Shown: piece after piece, positions 58,260-64,000 of the stretch
How positions within the stretch are numbered: position 1 is the first letter of the stretch
Layout: each line of letters opens with the position of its first letter
Source of the DNA: Melieria omissa
Lineage: Eukaryota; Arthropoda; Insecta; Diptera; Ulidiidae
DNA length: 64,000 nt
Assembly: GCA_963971225.1 (NCBI GenBank)
Contig: OZ020268.1
Coordinates: 116,821,510 to 116,885,509 of the forward strand
Reading direction: 5' to 3'
Notes under the pieces: generated by a model
Told to the model about the DNA's origin: nothing
Databases searched by the model: none
What the model saw: only the letters and a program-made list of their open reading frames with translations
Made by a program: the position numbers and the translations under genes

Positions 58260-58768
58260 AATTAGTTATTTCTACGTTGTTTTTTGATATTCGGTTAATT
58301 GATTTGGTTATTTTGTTGTGATTATTATTGTTATTTTTTTTTCGAAGTTCGTTGATTTTATCCAGAAGTTTTGTTTTTACAAAATGTTGCCTCTCAGGAA
58401 ATGTCAAGAACGTTCGAAACCTTAATTTCGTACCATATGATTACATTTTGGTTTTTTCTAGAAAAAATATATATAATATATGATATTGAATTGTTTTTGT
58501 ATTCTACCTAATAAAACAAGGTTATTGTTCCTCTTATCTAGTAATATGGCTTTTTCAGGTGGCAATAAAATCGGTGGCGATAATAATTTTTTGTATGTTT
58601 TCTGTAACATACTGTTACGTTCTTATATCGAAGCGAGTAAGCGTTGTATGGGCGTGGTAATCTTCATATTGTGTTATCTTTGCAAACACGTTCCGAATGA
58701 ATACAAATGTAATTTTGTTTTTGTACAAAGTAAAATGCCAACAACAAAGTTCCTTTTGATGAAAAATA

Positions 58769-59490
58769 ATTTGGTATTTATTCGTAAATATCTTTGACGG
58801 GACTGAATTGGTTGAAATGATTTAAATGAAAATCACTACCAACATTTCTTATTTAAATGAAAAAGTATATTTACCATGACCACCAATTTCAACCCTGAGT
58901 GATAACAATTCTATCACTTTTACCACTCAATTCACCACCGTGCGAAAATAGACTCATCTGTTTTTAAAAAAGGAAAAATAACCATTTATTTTATTGCAAT
59001 AAAACAATTTGCCACTCGAACAATTTTTGGTTTTTTGTTGTTTTTGTTAATTACAAACTAATAAACGAATCTGAAAAAGATTAGACAAATATAAAAAAAA
59101 TTAAAACAAATTGGTTATTTTGAATAAAAGTAACCAAAGTGGTTACCCACTGTTGATCGCGCCGTCTACAACAACAAATTGTTTTGCATTTTCATTCAAG
59201 TGCCTAAACTGTTTGTGGTCGGATAGAATGCGGAATTAATACAAATTTGCATAATAGTTTCATTGTTTTAAAGTATCAATTATTGGATGTTGAGACTTAT
59301 TTCGCTTTTAAGCCAATTCCAATTTGAAATTAAAATTGAATTGAAAAATTCGTATTAACAAGAATTAGTGGTGAATATGTATGCAAAGGCAGAGCAGCTT
59401 TTAAAAAGCAATCGATATTAAAATAAATTTGTTTTTTTCCGAAAACCAACAAATTTATGAGAATTTTATTTAACTTGCTTTGCCCTTGTG
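58769..59490. repeat. Diverged spacer before the ZNF8 region
   Basis: Homologous to 38769-39280 and 44160-44769 but with scattered differences, unlike the near-identical pair to its left. The site that holds the minisatellite element in the other copies (gcagagcagc at about 59389-59398) is uninterrupted here. No gene. Confidence 0.6.
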
Positions 59491-60500
59491 ATAATAATAA
59501 TAATAATTGATTGGCACGACAGCCCGCTTACGCGAGACTAAGGCCAACGATCAACGATTAAGCGATGTGAAACTGGGAGAGTAAGCCGATTTTTGTGCGT
59601 TTTTTACAATTCACGTACACAGTCCGTGTGTGTTGGCAGTGATCAGCTCTTCACTGTGTCTGCTCTTTTCCCGATATTAGGGATTAGGGATTCCTTACAA
59701 TTATTTGCTTTTTAAAGTATGTTCTCATTAATTTTCTGAATTAAATGCCAACACATGAACTTTTTTGGTTTAATTATGTAAATATTAATGAAAAATATAC
59801 CAAAGAAAACAAAGCTAAATGCATTGAATATGACGGGGTCAATTGTCGTCCTTTGTATTTCGCATTTCTTCATTTAGCGAATCTCTAACGATCAGGTATG
59901 CTTTTTTCCTAAATGCTGTAGTTTGACCGCAGGGTTGTTTTTTTGAATGCAGCTTATAAAGTCTTAATTTAATTGAATTAAAAGCATACCCAAAGATTAT
60001 TTTGACGCTTTTGGACAATAATATATTTTTCTACTCAATTTTATACAAACGTATTACGAAATGGCACCAAAAATATACAAATAAAAAGATAAATTTCTTT
60101 GGTCACAAAAAATGACTCACACCAGCTACACTGGCAATTTGAAATGAACTAGAACAACCGTTTTAGAAATTTATATGGAGGAAACAGTACGTTCCTGATC
60201 AAGGTTGGGCCCTACTAGTAGGCCCCAAGGTTGCAATTTTGCAATAATATTAGTGTAATTCTGTGCATGTATTTCTACCGGCTCTCCCAGTTTCACATCG
60301 CTTAATCGTTGCTAAGGCCTAGCTTCCCGCAACCACCCGTGTTGTGCGTGTGAATTTTGTACGCGGGTGGAAGGGACCTACAGTTTTATGCCGGTTCCGA
60401 ACGGCAGGTTGGGAGCTTTTTCATAGGCAATTTTTACTCTCAGAGGTTTGCCATTTCCAGCTGAGAGGACAGCCACCGAAAGAGAAAACGAGTTTCCCGT
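59491..60500 (+). mobile_element. SINE split by a hAT-like MITE
   Basis: Begins with a (taa) repeat and ttgattggcacgacagcccg, the start of the SINE at 33412-33508. After the insertion at 59546-60311 it continues with tagcttcccgcaaccacccg and a body (ggacctacagttt near 60370) shared with the SINE at 13502-13889. Confidence 0.6.
59546..60311. mobile_element. hAT-like MITE inside the SINE
   Basis: 766 bp flanked by ctaaggcc (59538-59545 and 60312-60319). Inverted ends share caacgattaagcgatgtgaa and actgggagag. The intact SINE at 33412-33508 supplies the empty site. No coding frame recognised. Confidence 0.75.
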
Positions 60501-60678
60501 TATTTTTTTTAGGTGTTACTACATGCAGTATTCGCCCTGGTGATACCAACATAAAAACTCAACGATTGATATGCAAAGTCGTGTTAAATTACATTAAAGA
60601 AATTCATGAAACTCATGACCGCAGTTTTTCAGTATTTTTCTCGTGGAAGTAACACTGCCACATAGTGCCAGTCTGATG

Positions 60679-60911
60679 CAAGGCGAATTCATACCAGGTG
60701 ATAGCGTAAGGACAGCAACAAATTTCAATGTATTTTGTTTTTGTTTTCTGGGTTTAGATTGTCAAAATCAGCCAATCAAAACAAAGCTTGCTTTTTCATT
60801 TTAAACTGTCAAAGTTTTACACAGGCACTTTGACAATCTAGACCTTTTCCATCACAAAAAAAAAATCAATTCGCCTCATTTAACGCTATCACTTGGTATG
60901 AATTCGCCTTG
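60679..60911. mobile_element. hAT-like MITE, family caaggcgaattcatacc
   Basis: 233 bp with inverted ends of 28 bp (caaggcgaattcataccagg / its complement with one change). Flanked by gtctgatg at 60671-60678 and 60912-60919. Confidence 0.83.
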
Positions 60912-60976
60912 GTCTGATGCGTACACAACAATTTGACAGGTGCTGTCAGAAAAGCGACGTCTGGTTGTCGATTATA

Positions 60977-61202
60977 CAAGCGAATTCATACAGGTGACCT
61001 CGTTGAAACAGCTGAGTTGATTTTTTTTTGTGGTGGAAAAGGTCTAGATTGTCAAAATGCCTGTGTACAGCTGTGACAATTTTAAAATGAAAAAATTAAG
61101 CTATGTTCTGATTGGCTGATTTTGACAATATAAAACCAGAAAACAAAATACATTTAAATTTTGTTTTTGTCCTAACGCTATCACCTGTATTAATTCGCCT
61201 TG
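60977..61202. mobile_element. Related MITE just upstream of the ZNF8 promoter
   Basis: Ends (caagcgaattcatacaggtg / cacctgtattaattcgccttg) belong to the same family as 60679-60911. The right part matches 39300-39457 upstream of ZNF5, so it was present before ZNF5 and ZNF8 separated. Confidence 0.7.
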
Positions 61203-61595
61203 TCATGGTACAATAAACAAATTAAGTGAGCGATGTTCTCTTGAACATATAAACATCATATAATTTCGGTTTCAAAAATGTAGTTTTTAAACTTATCACA
61301 CCCGGGTGATCTACATTTTGGTCCTAAATAAAAAATGCAGCAAACCACCCTGTTCAATGAGAACATTCGGTGACATTGTGACATTTGCCATACGTCAATT
61401 TTCGTGGCTCTCCGTACTCATTCTACTTGTTAATTTATCTCGATCCGATCCGCAACCAATGAACAATACAAATGACTTTTGGGTACCATCGCTGCGAAGC
61501 GGACTATTGTTTACAGGGTGATTAAGTCGTTGCGCCATTTTGTTCAGAAAGTAGCTTTAATATTGACTGGGAATTGTGATCAACACAACAAGAAA
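61203..61595 (+). promoter_or_regulatory. Alternative upstream region of ZNF8
   Basis: Nearly the same as 39458-39868 upstream of ZNF5. Only the last 105 bp (from about 61475) are homologous to the 5' leaders of ZNF1-4. A different promoter is therefore likely for this pair. Confidence 0.55.
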
Positions 61596-62977
61596 ATGTC
61601 ATTACTTGAGCACAATAACGCAAGCTCATTGTGTCGGACGTGTTTAGAAGTTTTGGGCATGGAATATTCGGATAGCATCCCAAAACACAACATCTTCCAG
61701 ACGCCGGAGCTGGCCAAGAAACTGATTGCTTGTACCGGGATAAATGTGGAGCCGAGCGATAAGTACCCGAAGTATTTATGCAGCCTTTGCTACAGCAAAG
61801 TGAATGAGTTCCATAAGTTCCGAACTATGTGCATAGAATCCTTGGAACGCTTGCGGAAACTGTCTCTAACATGTGATGATGAGCCTCTGTTCGACTTGAA
61901 TTCTGTGAAGATGGAGATTGAAATTGGTGAATCTGAGATAATGTTTCAAAACGATGCCGCGAATGTCGATAAATGCACAGGAACACGGATGCAGGAAGAT
62001 GGTTTAGCGAGTGACATAGATTTACCAGCTACTGAAATGCGTACAAGAAGCAGAATTAAGATAGAAAAAGTGGAAGTGGAGCATGAAATACAGGCGATGT
62101 CGGAGAATGACCAGGAGCAGGGAGAGAATCGCGATGGTGAACTTGGAACTGGAGATTTGGGTGATTTTGTCGAGAGTGCTCACAGTGATTTGCAGTGCAA
62201 TGAAGTTGAAAAAAGTTTACTTGTGAGAAAAGATGAGCAACCGGTGATCAATAAGGTAAGACACATTTATAGGACTCGTGGGAATAAGGTTAATAGTTTT
62301 ACTTTTTATTTGATTAACTCAGAGCACGGTCAGCGGGCAACCAAAGTCAAGAAAGCTTCGTCTGGAGGCGTACCGGAATGAATACGACGTCCTAATATGT
62401 GACATTTGCGGAAAAGTGTGCAAGTCAGCGATGAGGCTAAAAGAACACCACTATACGCACAAAGACAAGGAACTGCCCTTTCAATGTCATATGGAGAATT
62501 GCTCACTGCGCTTCTTAACGAGGCAACGACTAACAGAGCATTTAATGCTTCATGCTGGGATAAAAAATTATGATTGTTCTGTTTGCGGTATAAAGACAAC
62601 AACCCTGACGGAACTGAAGGTATGTACATCCGGTAAATTCCTTAATACAAATATTAGGAAAACGCTATATTTCGAAACACTTGCAGATTCATATCAACTC
62701 CCATACACAAAAGCGCACTTATCCCTGCCAATTATGCTCACGAATTTGCTCTACCGCTGGAACGCTCGCGATACATGTACGCACAGTGCATGAAGGCATC
62801 AAAAACTATGATTGTCGGTATTGCGATCGCAAGTTTAGTAAGTCGCACAACAGAAAATGCCACGAGATGACGCACACTGGCGAAAAACCGCACAAGTGTG
62901 AACAATGTGGCAAAGGCTTTGTACAGCACGGAGCTTTAAAAATGCACTCAAAAATTCATATGCGTAATAAAGTTTGA
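61596..62977 (+). CDS. ZNF8: ZAD and C2H2 zinc-finger protein, three exons
   Basis: Exons 61596-62255, 62323-62619 and 62687-62977 join in phase 0 to 415 residues. The ZAD is intact (CRTC, CSLC). The finger 1 remnant has decayed further (LEAYRNEYD, no histidine pair). Six fingers remain: 2 (AMRLKEHHYTH), 3, 4, 5, 6 (YDCRYCDRKFSKSHNRKCHEMTH) and 7 (GFVQHGALKMHSKIH). It is the intact relative of pseudogenes ZNF6 and ZNF7. The start ATG has the conserved context; the upstream frame to 61479 begins only at TTG. Confidence 0.87.
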
Positions 62978-63191
62978 AGTTTGCAAAAAACACTCGCATT
63001 CCACGGATTACTACAATTACGAGTTATATCTCTATCTGGCATCCAAGGATCCAACGTGGGTCTATGTGTGGCTACTCGTGGCCAACCAGTTATACCTACA
63101 TACCTATGTTTTCCAAGACAATAGTTGACGTCTAGCGATAGGCAAAAATTTGTTTATGTTTAGCACAAACACGAAAAAAAAGTTTGGATAT
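62978..63191. repeat. Spacer after ZNF8
   Basis: Contains the LINE 3' fragment of 41560-41690 and the block tgttttccaagacaatagtt. The TTAA site of the piggyBac derivative is absent here (gtttagcac). Confidence 0.55.
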
Positions 63192-63639
63192 TTTTTATTT
63201 ATTTGTTTTTTTATTTTTTTTCATTGCACAATTAAGATTTCTTCGTTTAAAGTTCTTTACAAAGAATTGTATTATGAATTGTATGAATTAGTTTATGCAA
63301 GAATCGTAAGGAGCGACGATTAAAGAAGGAGTATATACTGCAATCCAGTATATTTATGGAGAATTTAGAGATGGAGTTAAACGTTTTTTGCAGTATACAT
63401 ATCTATCTGCATTATTGACTAATAGTTGCAACTTTCGCAGAGACGCAGAGATCAGGGTGACCACCATATATTAATTCCTGGCACGATATTATTGGCTTTA
63501 TCAGGGTTATAACAAGTTTTAGTTTTATGTTTTGCCTAAGTACATTATACATCTTGCTGACTGAACATTTACCGTGATCAACGCATGTCAAGGTTGAGTT
63601 CAATTTAAATCCAAGACTAGTAACGACCTCATATTTGAT
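63192..63639 (-). mobile_element. 5'-truncated LINE, copy after ZNF8
   Basis: Same insertion as 41776-42500, shortened by internal deletions. ggatat flanks at 63186-63191 and 63640-63645. Confidence 0.7.
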
Positions 63640-63970
63640 GGATATAAAAACGCTCAAGCTCACTAAACTTAATTTCGGACGGGCTCTTCGGTTTAATATA
63701 TGAGATGAATTCTGACAAAGACAATTGTTTTATTTATTTAAAATTACCAAAAAATAGACAATGAAAACATAAACATTTTGCTTTACTATAAATTTCTGCA
63801 CAAAGGACGTTTTTTAAGCTTAACTGAAAATTTCGAATAAACTGGCTAGTTTTGAAAGCAGGTTTGAATTAATTTTTGGGGAAAGTATTTTATTACAGAA
63901 ACTATACAATGTTTAAACGTAGTCAAATGATTAATGACAAATAATAAAAAAAACTATGAATTCAGGTGTA

Positions 63971-64000
63971 TTATTCCAGCAGATCCTTCAATCCTTGCTG
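63971..64000 (-). CDS. Trihelix ORF, copy 5, C-terminal end only
   Basis: The last 30 bp of the window encode, on the minus strand, the final residues QQGLKDLLE and stop of the coiled-coil tail. It shows that the repeat unit continues to the right of the window. Confidence 0.6.
   Translation of the reverse strand, partial: QQGLKDLLE

Larger units (their letters stand above)
43950..58768. repeat. Near-identical tandem duplication of a 6.8/7.9-kb block
   Basis: 43950-45945 matches 51803-53798 at a distance of 7853 bp, and 47012-51982 matches 53799-58769 at a distance of 6787 bp. The difference, 1066 bp, is the 1058-bp inner element (45946-47003) plus its 8-bp target duplication. Between about 51804 and 51982 the middle copy matches both neighbours, which places the crossover there. 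Each block holds the minisatellite element, a ZNF pseudogene, a piggyBac derivative, a LINE and a trihelix ORF. Confidence 0.85.

Overview
The window looks like nuclear DNA of a higher fly (Diptera; an acalyptrate such as a tephritid is my guess, not a demonstration). Introns are short (about 60-70 bp), the spacers are AT-rich and crowded with transposons, and two genes can be read exon by exon as VPS8 and RMC1/bulli. The C2H2 genes carry the ZAD domain, which is typical of insects.

The left 8 kb is conserved housekeeping DNA. It holds the first exon of a HINT3-like histidine-triad gene (minus), a complete five-exon VPS8 gene (plus, 1246 codons) and a complete seven-exon RMC1/bulli gene (minus, 627 codons). 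VPS8 and bulli converge tail to tail. Both families act at the early-to-late endosome transition: CORVET with Rab5, and the Mon1-Ccz1 Rab7 activator.

The remaining 56 kb is a tandem array of one gene family, ZAD plus C2H2 zinc-finger proteins, all on the plus strand. There are eight copies, ZNF1 to ZNF8. ZNF1-5 and ZNF8 have intact three-exon reading frames of 393-448 codons with the same splice sites. ZNF6 and ZNF7 lack the start codon and the first ZAD cysteine pair and carry shared stops. The duplicated unit begins a few bases from the bulli start codon, so copies 1-4 carry versions of the bulli/ZNF intergenic promoter. ZNF5 and ZNF8 have different upstream DNA. The fingers change between copies: finger 1 is lost stepwise, one finger is removed exactly in ZNF5, and the recognition helices differ.

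Spacers after ZNF4-ZNF8 hold a minus-strand ORF with a Myb/SANT-like (trihelix) domain and a coiled-coil tail, amplified together with the zinc-finger genes. Spacers after ZNF5-8 also share one 5'-truncated LINE insertion, so copies 5-8 form a younger subgroup. A block of about 7-8 kb containing ZNF6 is repeated almost identically with ZNF7. The repeat distance falls from 7853 to 6787 bp because one copy has an extra 1058-bp transposon plus its 8-bp target duplication.

Because the units are duplicates, many transposons can be read against their own empty sites. These include hAT-like MITEs with 8-bp target duplications, TTAA (piggyBac-type) elements, a 3-bp (TTA) PIF/Harbinger-like MITE, a mariner, tRNA-derived SINEs, an RTE-like LINE, and an unusual TIR element with an internal 108-109 bp minisatellite whose two ends covary. 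This element is the best candidate for something not yet described.
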